The notes: generated by a model not told the origin, from the letters alone. Positions 54,121-62,951 are shown, numbered from the stretch's first letter. The stretch: DNA of 64,000 nucleotides from G020348185 sp964525045 (GCA_964525045.1 CAZGFD010000003.1:1-64000); one strand, 5' to 3'. Translations and numbers: made by a program.

Positions 54121-54594
54121 ATGGCACAAAAATTTGGAAACTTCCGATGGATCAAAGAGGGATTCCTGGATGGTCGCGTCAATGGAATTGTGGTTGGACG
54201 CATGACCATTGCTGGGTTAGGCTTAGTTGATATGTGTTTGAAGGGGAGCATGACCGGGGAAATTGCCGGTCGGGTTATTCAATTTTCCAACTCCAAATAT
54301 CTGGAGGATCCACGGGCTGCGGAAGTGTTAATTGACTTTGATGTTCCACAGATCGGAAAGGTCAGCCTTATTTCATTTGATCCTCATCCGTTGTTGCCAC
54401 CACACCCTTATATTGAGTGGTTCTCGTTTAACGATCAGCATTATCGCATCGAATTGGCGGCGGAGGATGCCTGTATCGTACCTGAGGACCAAACTCAAGA
54501 CCTTGACCCGGAATGCCAGACCCTTCGAAAGAATCTTCTGCCCTTACTGAAACTCGCCCCCACACCTTCCGAGCCTCAACAAGAGTGGTTTTAA
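54121..54594 (+). CDS. Conserved hypothetical protein upstream of hemE
   Basis: 157 residues. FGNFRWIKEGFLDGRVNGIV and VGRMTIAGLGLVDMCLKGSM, then IAGRVIQFSN. I have the impression that similar sequences occur as hypothetical proteins in other phyla, but I cannot name a domain. It lies nine bases before hemE, so the two are likely in one operon. Confidence 0.65.
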   Translation: MAQKFGNFRWIKEGFLDGRVNGIVVGRMTIAGLGLVDMCLKGSMTGEIAGRVIQFSNSKYLEDPRAAEVLIDFDVPQIGKVSLISFDPHPLLPPHPYIEWFSFNDQHYRIELAAEDACIVPEDQTQDLDPECQTLRKNLLPLLKLAPTPSEPQQEWF

Positions 54595-54603
54595 AGGTGT
54601 GTC

Positions 54604-55629
54604 ATGATAAATGATCGATTTCTAAAAGCCTGTCGACGTGAATCTGTTGATCGGACCCCCGTTTGGTTTATGCGACAGGCCGGTCGCTATATGGCCGAAT
54701 ATCAGGCTATTCGCCGTCGACATTCGATATTGGAAATTTGTAAAACCCCGGAATTGGCTGCCGAGGTGACGCTTCAACCCATTACACGGTTTGATGTGGA
54801 TGCGGCGATTATCTTTGCGGATATTCTCCTTCCTCTTGATGCCATGGGATTGGGATTGGAATTTATTGAAAGTAAGGGACCCGTTCTCCATCATCCCCTT
54901 CGTTCTGACGAGGACGTGGAGCGACTTCCCGAGATTGGTGGGGAAGTCTTTGACTATGCCTTAGAGGCCGTACGTCAAACGAAGATCGCTCTCGATGATC
55001 GGGTTCCCTTGATTGGATTTGCCGGGGCTCCCTTTACGCTGGCGAGTTACGCGATTGAAGGTGGGAGTTCCCGGGATTATGTCCGGACCAAGCAGATGAT
55101 GTATTCCCAGGAAAAGTCCTGGCATAGATTGTTAGCAAAATTTGCCAAGGTTGTGGTTGAATATTTGCGTGTACAAATTCGCGCCGGGGTCGACGCGATC
55201 CAATTATTTGATAGTTGGGTCGGTTGCCTGAATCCGAGTGATTATGAAGAGTATGTTCTCCCTCACATACAGGTAATTGTTCAATCCTTGAAACCTGAAG
55301 GAGTTCCACTGATTTATTTCGGGACGGGAACGGGCACCTTATTACCGCTTATCAGAAAAACGGGGTGTGAGGTCGTTGGTCTCGATTGGCGTGTCCACCT
55401 TGATGATGCCTGGCAGACTATTGGGTATGATGTCGCCGTGCAGGGAAACCTGGATCCCATAGTCCTGGGGGCTCCCATTCCTGAAATCCAACGCCGGGTG
55501 CGGGACATTTTGCAACGTGCGGGAGGCCGGCCCGGCCACATATTCAACCTCGGACATGGGATTCTTCCCCATACTCCGCTTGAAGGGGTGGACGCCACCA
55601 TTGAATGTGTTCGGCGGTTCCCCAACTGA
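54604..55629 (+). CDS. hemE: Uroporphyrinogen decarboxylase
   Basis: 341 residues. It decarboxylates the four acetate chains of uroporphyrinogen III to coproporphyrinogen III. Signature VWFMRQAGRYMAEY with the catalytic region RQAGRY, then DAAIIFADILLPLDAMGLGL and FNLGHGILPHTPLEGV near the C-terminus. The length is typical. It begins nine bases after the preceding hypothetical gene, and hemY follows after about 134 bases in the same direction. Confidence 0.97.
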   Translation: MINDRFLKACRRESVDRTPVWFMRQAGRYMAEYQAIRRRHSILEICKTPELAAEVTLQPITRFDVDAAIIFADILLPLDAMGLGLEFIESKGPVLHHPLRSDEDVERLPEIGGEVFDYALEAVRQTKIALDDRVPLIGFAGAPFTLASYAIEGGSSRDYVRTKQMMYSQEKSWHRLLAKFAKVVVEYLRVQIRAGVDAIQLFDSWVGCLNPSDYEEYVLPHIQVIVQSLKPEGVPLIYFGTGTGTLLPLIRKTGCEVVGLDWRVHLDDAWQTIGYDVAVQGNLDPIVLGAPIPEIQRRVRDILQRAGGRPGHIFNLGHGILPHTPLEGVDATIECVRRFPN

Positions 55630-55763
55630 CATCCGGCTCTTGCGGGGTTCCGATAGGCCTCGGGGAGATCGGGATTCAATGTTCACAGTTTACGTGAAAA
55701 ACTTCAGAATCTAACCTATCGAAGATATCCCGATCCAACTCCTGTGTTTCGAAGGACACGCAC

Positions 55764-57185
55764 TTGCCTCACGTGGTGATTATCGGTGGCGGTATTTCCG
55801 GGCTCTCAACGGCATTCGCCTTTCAAGAGGCCTGTCAGCAGGTCGACCGGTCGATCGACTGCACAGTGATTGACAGTCAGGAGCAGTGGGGGGGCAAAAT
55901 ACTCACACACCATATTCAGGGATTGATTATTGAAGGTGGGCCCGATTCGTTTTTATCCATAAAACCGTGGGCGCGTGACCTCTGTGAACAATTAGGACTG
56001 AGTAATCAATTGATGAATACGAATGCAGAACATAACAGGACGTTTTGTTTTACCCGAGGGAAACTGCGAGAAATTCCTCAGGGCTTAGTCTCCTTTATCC
56101 CTACACGGGTCAGTTCCCTCTTCCTCAGCGGATTAATATCCTGGGGTGGGATCCTTCGAATGGGAGCAGATTGGTTTATCCCCCCACTCCGTCAGCCGGA
56201 TTATGACGAATCCTTAGCCTCTTTTTTTTGCCGCCGTGTGGGACAAGAAGCTTTTGATCGGCTCATTGAACCCTTAGTTGCGGGTATTTATGCGGGAGAT
56301 GCTCGGGAATTGAGTCTCAAGGCAACCTTCCCGCGCTTTCGTGAAATTGAGCTGAAATATGGAGGGTTGATCAAAGGAGTTCTGGCCCAACGCTCCCAAC
56401 CAAAATCTTCACCTTCTGGCCCCACCCCTTCCATGTTTGTCACACTTCGGGGGGGACTGGGAACTTTGATCGACGCTCTGATCCATCGAGTGAAATCAAA
56501 CGGGGCCGACTTACGATTGGGAAAACAAGTGATTGGCCTCCAGATGACCAATACCTCTTCAAATGGGTATACCGTGGTCCTTCAGAATGGTGAATTGCTG
56601 AAGGCCGATAGGGTGGTGTTAGCCACTCCAGCCTATGTTTCTTCAAGGTTGATGAAGCCTCATCACGAGTCTCTTTCCCACTTGCTCGAACAAATCCCTT
56701 ACACCTCAACGGCCACGGTTTCGCTCGCCTACCGAACGGAAGACGTGAGCAATTCTGTACAGGGTTTTGGATTTGTGATCCCCCGGAAAGAAGGCAAATC
56801 TCTCATTGCGGCGACCTGGACGTCGTTAAAATGGCCAAGTCGTACCCAGCCAAGTCAGACCCTGGTTCGCTGTTATGTCGGTGGGGCAGGACGGGAGACC
56901 GTTCTGGACAACGACGATAAGGCCATAGTGAACTATGTTCGGGGGGAACTTTGCACAATTGTCGGCCAGACCCAAGCTCCAATTTACACCAAGGTCTTTC
57001 GGTGGGAGCGGAGCATGCCTCAGTACACGTGTGGCCATCTTGCTCGCCTTCAACAAATTCGGGAAAGCGAACAAGAATTCAAGGGGTTGTACCTGACGGG
57101 CGCGGCCTATGAGGGAATTGGGATTCCTGACTGTATCCGGGAAGGCACGCGCATTGGGAAGGAAATGGCTGAATCGTTTGCGTGA
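55764..57185 (+). CDS. hemY: Protoporphyrinogen oxidase (HemY / oxygen-dependent type)
   Basis: 473 residues. FAD-dependent oxidation of protoporphyrinogen IX (or of coproporphyrinogen III in the Gram-positive route). N-terminal VVIIGGGISGLSTAFAF and GGKILTHHIQGLIIEGGPDS, then a GGLGTLIDALIHRV segment and a C-terminal GLYLTGAAYEGIGIPDCI. The family match is strong. Start TTG 55764 with AAGGAC eight bases upstream. No hemH lies downstream in this window. Confidence 0.93.
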   Translation: MPHVVIIGGGISGLSTAFAFQEACQQVDRSIDCTVIDSQEQWGGKILTHHIQGLIIEGGPDSFLSIKPWARDLCEQLGLSNQLMNTNAEHNRTFCFTRGKLREIPQGLVSFIPTRVSSLFLSGLISWGGILRMGADWFIPPLRQPDYDESLASFFCRRVGQEAFDRLIEPLVAGIYAGDARELSLKATFPRFREIELKYGGLIKGVLAQRSQPKSSPSGPTPSMFVTLRGGLGTLIDALIHRVKSNGADLRLGKQVIGLQMTNTSSNGYTVVLQNGELLKADRVVLATPAYVSSRLMKPHHESLSHLLEQIPYTSTATVSLAYRTEDVSNSVQGFGFVIPRKEGKSLIAATWTSLKWPSRTQPSQTLVRCYVGGAGRETVLDNDDKAIVNYVRGELCTIVGQTQAPIYTKVFRWERSMPQYTCGHLARLQQIRESEQEFKGLYLTGAAYEGIGIPDCIREGTRIGKEMAESFA

Positions 57186-57198
57186 AGGATGAAGAATC

Positions 57199-57226
57199 GT
57201 TTCGGGTTTCTGGTTTCGAGTTTCGG
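57199..57226. repeat. GTTTC heptamer tract
   Basis: Four tandem seven-base units (GTTTCGG, GTTTCTG, GTTTCGA, GTTTCGG) just 3' of hemY. It is a relative of the GTTTCAG tracts at other gene ends in this window. Confidence 0.75.
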
Positions 57227-57331
57227 GTGGGTCAAATCGGATGAAAGGTACCCAGTTGTAATGAAATCGGTTTCAAGTTGTTCAAGAGGTAGGGTAGGTT
57301 AGATTTTCAAAAGGCTGCGACACTTTGGGCT

Positions 57332-57619
57332 GTGGATCATATCGTTCGTGCTCATATTCTGATTGAGGGCAGGGTTCAGGGCGTTGGATATCGAGCGTTT
57401 GTTCATCGAATCGCGATCAGTGAAGGGTTGTCGGGATGGGTCCAAAATCTGGTGGATGGGCGGGTCGAAATCGAAGTTCAGGGCCCGAGAGAGAAAATTG
57501 AGCCCCTTCTGGCCACTTTCAAGAAAGGCCCGCCCCTTGCTCGAGTTGATCAGCTTCATGTGAATTGGCTGAACCTCAAAGAAGACAGTGATGATTTTCA
57601 AGTTGTTGTCCCATGGTGA
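57332..57619 (+). CDS. Acylphosphatase
   Basis: 95 residues, the usual size. Signature HILIEGRVQGVGYRAFV with the catalytic Arg, and GLSGWVQNLVDGRVEIEVQG with the conserved Asn. It hydrolyses acyl-phosphates such as carbamoyl phosphate or acetyl phosphate. The start is GTG 57332. It stands 78 bases before the apt gene. Confidence 0.92.
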   Translation: MDHIVRAHILIEGRVQGVGYRAFVHRIAISEGLSGWVQNLVDGRVEIEVQGPREKIEPLLATFKKGPPLARVDQLHVNWLNLKEDSDDFQVVVPW

Positions 57620-57697
57620 AGGACGACTGTTTTCTGTAAATTCGAACATGTCACAGTGACAATCTGTGAGTTGTGAGATGTTCAAGAAAGTACTATA

Positions 57698-58222
57698 GTG
57701 ACCGATATGGAATACAAAACACTCATTCGGGAAGTTCCTGATTTCCCAAAGCCCGGCATTCTTTTTTATGACATTACCCCACTTCTTAAGGATCCACAAA
57801 CCTTTCGAAGAATTCTTGATGACTTCACAGAGAAATATAAAGAGGCTAAAATCGATAAGGTTGTCGGAATCGAATCGCGTGGATTTATTGTCGGAAGCCC
57901 TCTGGCGTATCACCTGAACGCCGGTTTTGTTCCGGTCAGGAAACCCGGGAAACTTCCGGCCGATGTGTATGAAGTGAAATACAATTTGGAATATGGCTCA
58001 AATTCCCTTGCGATACACCGGGATGCCATTGGTATGGGAGAACGGGTGTTGATAGTGGACGATTTGCTTGCGACGGGCGGAACAGCGGCAGCCACAGTTC
58101 ATTTGATACGTCAGCTCGGTGGGGATATTGCCTCAGTTGTGTTTTTAGTCGAACTATCATTTTTATCCGGTCGTGAAAAACTCAATGGCTGTGAAGTATT
58201 TTCGCTCATTACTTACTCATGA
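57698..58222 (+). CDS. apt: Adenine phosphoribosyltransferase
   Basis: 174 residues. Salvages adenine to AMP using PRPP. The N-terminal segment IREVPDFPKPGILFYDITPL and the PRPP-binding loop RVLIVDDLLATGGTAAATV are standard. The start could be GTG 57698 or ATG 57707, which fits the family's usual start better. The length is normal. Confidence 0.95.
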   Translation: MTDMEYKTLIREVPDFPKPGILFYDITPLLKDPQTFRRILDDFTEKYKEAKIDKVVGIESRGFIVGSPLAYHLNAGFVPVRKPGKLPADVYEVKYNLEYGSNSLAIHRDAIGMGERVLIVDDLLATGGTAAATVHLIRQLGGDIASVVFLVELSFLSGREKLNGCEVFSLITYS

Positions 58223-58344
58223 TCCCCTGATCGAAGGATGTGAGGAGGAAAGTTTCTATCATGAGCATCAAATCTATGTTATGCTCATGTTATTAATTTA
58301 CATTGAAGTCGTGGTGACAGTTAAGGAAGAAAGGGATTTTTGGT

Positions 58345-58893
58345 ATGGCCATAAAACGGGTTAAGAAGGAAGCGAAACCTGCCAAAGGCAAAGAGAAAAA
58401 ACCTGTTCGTTCCTCTCGGTCGGCCCCGAAAGCACCTGCGAAGGGTCGCAGCCAGACAAAAAAAAAGACTGACAACACACCTCAGAAACGCGGGGTGGGG
58501 GGCACGATAGGGGATCGAAAAATTGTGTTAAAACAAAACTTACTTGCCAAGCGTGACGCGTTAACACAAGCCATGAGGCAACAACTTGGGCAGTCCCTGA
58601 CTGATGAACAACAGCGTCGTCTGGAAGCGGCTATGGATAGTGGTGATCAAGCGTTGGTGGATCTTGAGCGAGAAATGGGAATCTCTTTGCAAGAGATGCG
58701 GAATAAGGAACGACAACTGGTGGAGGAGGCCCTGATTAGCTTGGAGGAAGGGAGTTATGGGGCATGTGCGGAATGTGGTGAAGAGATTAGTGAGAAACGC
58801 TTAGAGGCTCTCCCATTTGCGCGACTGTGCGTGGCTTGCCAGTCGAAACGTGAGCTGATGGAAAAAATTGAAAGAGCCGAACAGCGATCCTAG
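58345..58893 (+). CDS. DksA/TraR-type C4 zinc finger protein
   Basis: 182 residues. The N-terminal 55 residues are very Lys/Ala/Pro-rich (EAKPAKGKEKKPVRSSRSAP), which is unusual for DksA. The coiled-coil domain follows, then the zinc finger CAECGEEISEKRLEALPFAR with LCVACQ. DksA-type proteins bind the RNA polymerase secondary channel; the two tip acidic residues are not clearly recognisable here, so the regulatory activity is uncertain. ATG 58345 is preceded by AGAAAGGG. Confidence 0.88.
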   Translation: MAIKRVKKEAKPAKGKEKKPVRSSRSAPKAPAKGRSQTKKKTDNTPQKRGVGGTIGDRKIVLKQNLLAKRDALTQAMRQQLGQSLTDEQQRRLEAAMDSGDQALVDLEREMGISLQEMRNKERQLVEEALISLEEGSYGACAECGEEISEKRLEALPFARLCVACQSKRELMEKIERAEQRS

Positions 58894-59016
58894 GAGCGAA
58901 TATGCTTTTGGTTCTTCCTGCCCCATTTTCAATTTTCTGATCCTCCAAAAGTCTTCTTTACTTGCCCGAGGTTGACAATCTACTCTTTTCCAACCGCCTT
59001 GCCATCCACAACAATC

Positions 59017-59709
59017 ATGAAAAAGGCTGTAATTTTGTTTAGCGGCGGACTAGATTCCACAGTCACGGCCGCACTGGCCAAATCGGAGGGCCATGACTTG
59101 TACCTTCTGACGATTTCTTATGGCCAACGGCATAGCATTGAAGTCACCCATGCTCGTCAAATTGCCAAATGGCTTGAAGCAAGAGAGCATAAAATTCTCG
59201 AACTGGATCTTCGAACTTTTGGGGGGTCGGCCTTGACAGGAAATGTGGAAGTGCCCGCCGATCGATTAACCCAAGACCGGGATTCGGACATTCCGGTCAC
59301 GTATGTCCCGGCCCGGAATACCATTTTTCTGAGTCTGGCCTTGGCCTATGCCGAAGTGCTTCAAACCACAAAAATTTTTTTCGGTGCCAATATTCGTGAC
59401 TATTCCGGCTACCCTGATTGCCGGCCAGAATTTGTTCAGGCCTTTATGGAAGTGGCGCGAAGAGGAACGAAACTTGGGGTGAATGGGAAAGAGATCGAAG
59501 TCCTTACACCCCTGATTTTGATGACGAAAGCCGAAATTATCCAAAGAGGAGTCGCGTTAAATGTTCCCTTTCACCTCACTCACAGTTGTTACGCGCCCCA
59601 AAGAGACGGACATGTCTGTGGGAGATGCGATAGTTGTCACATTCGACAAGAAGGCTTCGAGACAGCGGGCATTCCGGATCCGGCTTTGTCCGCGACTCTT
59701 GATAAATGA
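59017..59709 (+). CDS. queC: 7-cyano-7-deazaguanine synthase
   Basis: About 230 residues. Forms preQ0 from CDG for queuosine synthesis. PP-loop AVILFSGGLDSTVTAALA, then FGANIRDYSGYPDCRPEFVQ and the zinc-binding CYAPQRDGHVCGRCDSCHIR. Start chosen at ATG 59017 as the family begins KKAVILFSGG; no good ribosome site is visible. The other queuosine genes are not in this window. Confidence 0.95.
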   Translation: MKKAVILFSGGLDSTVTAALAKSEGHDLYLLTISYGQRHSIEVTHARQIAKWLEAREHKILELDLRTFGGSALTGNVEVPADRLTQDRDSDIPVTYVPARNTIFLSLALAYAEVLQTTKIFFGANIRDYSGYPDCRPEFVQAFMEVARRGTKLGVNGKEIEVLTPLILMTKAEIIQRGVALNVPFHLTHSCYAPQRDGHVCGRCDSCHIRQEGFETAGIPDPALSATLDK

Positions 59710-59715
59710 TGGCTG

Positions 59716-60141
59716 ATGGGAAAGACCCTTTCATCTGTGGTATTGCTGAGCTTGATGGTACTCATGCTCTTAAGTTGTTCTGAGGCCTCTCAGGACTCAG
59801 ACCACTCAAACCGAACGGGAATGGTCGGCGCGGCAGAGGATATCAGTTCTGAACCAGTGCCCGAAGAAATAAAACTGGGTGAGAAAAAATTCAATGCCTT
59901 TTGTTCAAGGTGTCATGGGCTGCACGGGAAAGGAACAAACAATGGCCCTCCATTAGTTCATAAAATATATGAACCCAACCATCATGGAGACTTTGCTTTT
60001 CAGCGTGCGGCCGCGCAAGGCGTTCGTGCCCATCATTGGAAGTTTGGCAACATGCCCAAAATTGATGGTGTGACGCCAGAGGATGTCACTGAAATAATCC
60101 AATATGTACGATGGATGCAACGACAAGCAGGAATCTTCTGA
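59716..60141 (+). CDS. Lipoprotein monohaem cytochrome c
   Basis: 141 residues. A lipoprotein signal (VVLLSLMVLMLLSC) is followed by a linker and one haem site FCSRCHGLHGKGT (about residue 63), with a Met ligand candidate in FGNMPKIDGVT. A small class I cytochrome c, probably in the periplasm as an electron carrier. It begins seven bases after the queC stop. Which oxidase or reductase it serves is not visible. Confidence 0.88.
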   Translation: MGKTLSSVVLLSLMVLMLLSCSEASQDSDHSNRTGMVGAAEDISSEPVPEEIKLGEKKFNAFCSRCHGLHGKGTNNGPPLVHKIYEPNHHGDFAFQRAAAQGVRAHHWKFGNMPKIDGVTPEDVTEIIQYVRWMQRQAGIF

Positions 60142-60222
60142 GACAGCTTTCTTATCAAATCCTTCCTTTCACGAATAGTCTCGTTCGTAAAACTGGACTA
60201 CCCCCTTTCCCATTTATCTTTT

Positions 60223-60387
60223 TGTAGCTGCAGCATCTTATGCTGCCCTTTGCATGCACAAAATGAGGTGGAGATGCTACAGGCCGGGAGTTGAGGTCCG
60301 TCTGGGATATATCCGTCCCCATCTTCTTTTAACGAGGGAGCCCTTCTGGAATTGTGCGAAGAGGCACCATGAGATGGTGCAGCTACA
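60223..60387. repeat. REP-type palindrome pair (REPIN-like), copy 2
   Basis: The left unit (60223-60246) reads TGTAGCTGC followed by AGCAT-CTT-ATGCT. The right unit (60364-60387), read on the other strand, is TGTAGCTGC followed by ACCAT-CTC-ATGGT. They match at 21 of 24 positions and the stem changes are paired. They enclose 117 bases that code for nothing I can see. The whole gap 60142-60455 holds no gene. Confidence 0.65.
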
Positions 60388-60455
60388 TAAATTCCCAACA
60401 CGAAAACGAATTCCTTTTGTTTGTTGGAACTTGGAGTTTGAGATCTTAACGGTTT

Positions 60456-60698
60456 CTACCGGATAAACTTATAAACGAGGTGGGTGTCGGTTTGAGAAAC
60501 CCCTTCTATCGCATGGATTTGCGTAAGGACTAGTTTGGTAAGAGATTCCTGGTCTGATCCCTCTGCAAGAGCCACAATGTCAGGTTTTCCCCAACAGGCA
60601 TCAATGGTTTTAATTTCATTAATTTCCGATAGCTGTTTAATGACCTGAGAAGTCAGGCCTGGGACGACATTGATCAGGACGTACGCACGGTGAGGCAT
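60456..60698 (-). CDS. Stand-alone Lrp/AsnC ligand-binding domain (RAM domain)
   Basis: About 80 residues: MPHRAYVLINVVPGLTSQVI, then DACWGKPDIVALAEGS and IHAIEGVSQTDTHLVYKF. This is the C-terminal domain of Lrp/AsnC regulators without the helix-turn-helix. Such proteins oligomerise and bind amino acids but cannot bind DNA. Start at ATG 60698; 60707 would add three residues. Confidence 0.85.
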   Translation of the reverse strand: MPHRAYVLINVVPGLTSQVIKQLSEINEIKTIDACWGKPDIVALAEGSDQESLTKLVLTQIHAIEGVSQTDTHLVYKFIR

Positions 60699-61060
60699 AG
60701 TATTCAATTTCCTACGATTTCTGAAAAAAAGCGAATGAAAGGGAAGCAGTCACGAGAAAAAGACTAGTGAAAAAAGGGTACCCTATGTTGCCCCTTAAAT
60801 CAAGAGGCTAATACCTACGTATAAAGCCTTAAGTCCTCCATTGAGAAGTCCGATTGAAACAGAATGACTGGGATGGAGGCTGGGAAGATGAATCGAGCCT
60901 TTTAACGATGACTTATTTGGAGGTTACAGATAAGATGTCTTCATTTCTCGATATTTATTTAGTGATCTCCATCTCCTTAATGCCTTGAGCCTCTGCCCGC
61001 TCGGCTTGGGAAAGTGCTCTTTAGTGAGATGGGGAGCACTCCGGCCACATAGGAGTTAGG
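60699..61060. other. Intergenic stretch without a recognisable gene
   Basis: About 360 bases. Moderately AT-rich. I see no clear gene, tRNA, terminator or strong palindrome. It separates the Lrp-like gene from the SGNH-like gene. Confidence 0.5.
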
Positions 61061-62077
61061 CTATTGCCTCTTTTTGACTTCTTTTACAACGCAGTCAGCC
61101 CACCGTTGTGTTGCAATTTTATTAGGGTGCCGGTCTATAGAAGATAATATGGTCTCTTCGCTTGGATAATTGGCTTCAGGACAATTAATATACTTGATAT
61201 TCGAGGACTCAAATTTATTCAGATACCGTTGTCGGGCCTCGGGTCGAGTCTGCATAACCAAAACAAGAAATTCATTGTCGTCGGCGACAATCTCTGCATT
61301 CAATTGGGATAATATGCTGAAAGTTACTGCCTCTGATTTCAGATGGCGGAATTCTCCATAAGTAAAGGAGGCAAGGGTAGTTTGAAGTAGCTGCAATATT
61401 ACCGAATATTCGCTCAGGGGCCATTTCGTGTACTCTATCGGCGGAAAGACCGTGTGAGTCCCTGCTTCGTTCAATCTCGCGTAGGGGGTTTTAATCCAAT
61501 TGTGTCGAATCGCGTCACGTTTCAAAGAGAAAAGCCAGTGTTTTGCAGCTACGTTCCTTGCAAAGTGATGGTGTGAAAATCCGTAAATTATCAGTTTGGG
61601 ATTTTGTTTTGATTGTTTCTTCAAATCTTGATACAGCATTGATGCCTGAAGGGTTGAATAGCCAATGACTCCAAAGTTTTTTACGGTAAATTTATCAAGC
61701 CTGTCGGCAACCCTTGCGGACAACTCCTCTCCGTCCGTCAAACCCCAGCCAAAAGTATGAGAACAGCCAATAAACCAGATTTCCCCGTTTTCTTTATTAG
61801 TTTGTTCCGACCCCACTCCACGGGAACCGTCTTGCTGAATAGTTATCGTGATGGGTCTATCGTAATGACGATATTGGTATATGCCCGGCCTGTTCCTCCA
61901 TCCTAACTTATCGTCAACAATAGACATTAAAGGCATATGGTTGTCCCCTGAATGCCACCCCCAAGGCTTATATCCTAAAGACCTCAATACAATCTCTATG
62001 GTAAACAAAATAAAAATTGTACTGAAAGCCAAGAGTAACAAGTTAAATGAGAACCTTTTTTTACGTATGTGATTCAT
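61061..62077 (-). CDS. SGNH-hydrolase-like envelope protein
   Basis: About 338 residues. A membrane anchor (FNLLLLAFSTIFILFTIEIV) is followed by a possible SGNH fold: block I FIGCSHTFGWGLTDGEELSA (a variant of GDSxTxG with Cys in place of Asp), NFGVIGYSTLQASM and a late DRHPN motif with the catalytic-type Asp-His. Similar proteins act in exopolysaccharide acylation. The codon use is AT-richer than its neighbours, suggesting recent transfer. The start is ATG 62077. Confidence 0.65.
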   Translation of the reverse strand: MNHIRKKRFSFNLLLLAFSTIFILFTIEIVLRSLGYKPWGWHSGDNHMPLMSIVDDKLGWRNRPGIYQYRHYDRPITITIQQDGSRGVGSEQTNKENGEIWFIGCSHTFGWGLTDGEELSARVADRLDKFTVKNFGVIGYSTLQASMLYQDLKKQSKQNPKLIIYGFSHHHFARNVAAKHWLFSLKRDAIRHNWIKTPYARLNEAGTHTVFPPIEYTKWPLSEYSVILQLLQTTLASFTYGEFRHLKSEAVTFSILSQLNAEIVADDNEFLVLVMQTRPEARQRYLNKFESSNIKYINCPEANYPSEETILSSIDRHPNKIATQRWADCVVKEVKKRQ

Positions 62078-62233
62078 GGTAGGCAAATTAATAGAACGGA
62101 CGGCTAAACAAACTTGGCAAGGTTCTGAAGTTAGGGGGGGTTGGCACGCCTCTCATTTTTGTAGAAACCCTGCCTATAAGCTGGGCCAGTGCGCCATAGA
62201 TATTCTACCTGCTTGAAAAATTGGGAAAAGGAC

Positions 62234-62309
62234 TGGAGCTGGCGAGAGGAATCGAACCTCCAACCGGTGGTTTACAAAACCACTGCTCTGCCGATTGAGC
62301 TACGCCAGC
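62234..62309 (-). tRNA. tRNA-Thr (UGU anticodon)
   Basis: A cloverleaf reads on the minus strand with acceptor stem GCTGGCG / CGCCAGC, anticodon stem GTGGT / ACCAC around loop TTTGTAA (anticodon TGT, reading ACA), and a T-arm GGAGGTTCGATTCCTCT. The terminal CCA is encoded. The total length is 76 bases including CCA. Confidence 0.95.
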
Positions 62310-62558
62310 TCATGCATTGTTTAATCTGTCGGAGAGTGACCCTAAGATTACCATATTTCAACGGGTGATAGCATGGCCTATCCGTTGGCGCGAGCCGACT
62401 TTAAATACATAACCCGATGGTTTATAGCGGCAAGCATTGACTTTCGCCGATACCTACCACATCGTACAGGTTTCCGCAAATCTCGTTTTATTCCCTTCGT
62501 CCTTGTGTCATGGTGGAATCCCATTATTTCTTGATACCCTTACAAAGACCAAAGAGCA

Positions 62559-62951
62559 ATGGTACGAAGACCCTGTAAGAGTGGACCTTTGAGGTTGCCT
62601 AAAAGTTTGTATGTCGTGCTTTCCCTTATCCTGAGCATTTTCCTCATCGCAGAGGTGCTCAAGGCCAATGAGGCCCATCGAATCCTTTCAGATAAATCCA
62701 ACCAGGCTAGAAATGAGGCACTGACCGTGTTGTTTCTTCAATCCGAAGAGGATTGTGACTTTGTCGTAAGGAATTTTTTTCAGGGGCTTGAGCCTGAGGG
62801 TGGGGCACTTTGGAATGTCACATGTGGTAATGGAAATTCCTATGTCATTCTCATTGAAAATGATCCCAGGGGGTCAACAAGAATTATGGATTGCGCCCTG
62901 ATCAAATCTCTGACGAAGGGCAAAAGCCAATGTTTCAAGAAACTACGTTGA
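62559..62951 (+). CDS. Hypothetical anchored or secreted protein with four cysteines
   Basis: 130 residues. An N-terminal hydrophobic segment (LYVVLSLILSIFLIAEVL, about residues 17-34) anchors or exports the protein. The rest has Cys at four places in the body (DCDFVV, NVTCGN, MDCALI, SQCFKK), suggesting two disulfides in the periplasm. I do not recognise a family. The stop is followed by a gap with no clear terminator. Confidence 0.55.
   Translation: MVRRPCKSGPLRLPKSLYVVLSLILSIFLIAEVLKANEAHRILSDKSNQARNEALTVLFLQSEEDCDFVVRNFFQGLEPEGGALWNVTCGNGNSYVILIENDPRGSTRIMDCALIKSLTKGKSQCFKKLR

Noticed and set aside
19696..57226. GTTTCAG tracts as remnants of a CRISPR array
   Set aside because: The units are seven bases with no spacers and no cas genes nearby.
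57299..57913. A leftward 204-residue protein opposite acyP and apt
   Set aside because: It lies entirely opposite two well-identified genes and is a shadow frame.
61061..62309. A genomic island integrated at tRNA-Thr with a repeated tRNA 3' end
   Set aside because: I looked for a second copy of the tRNA 3' segment in the region 60.7-63 kb and did not find one; no integrase is present. Only the base composition hints at transfer.
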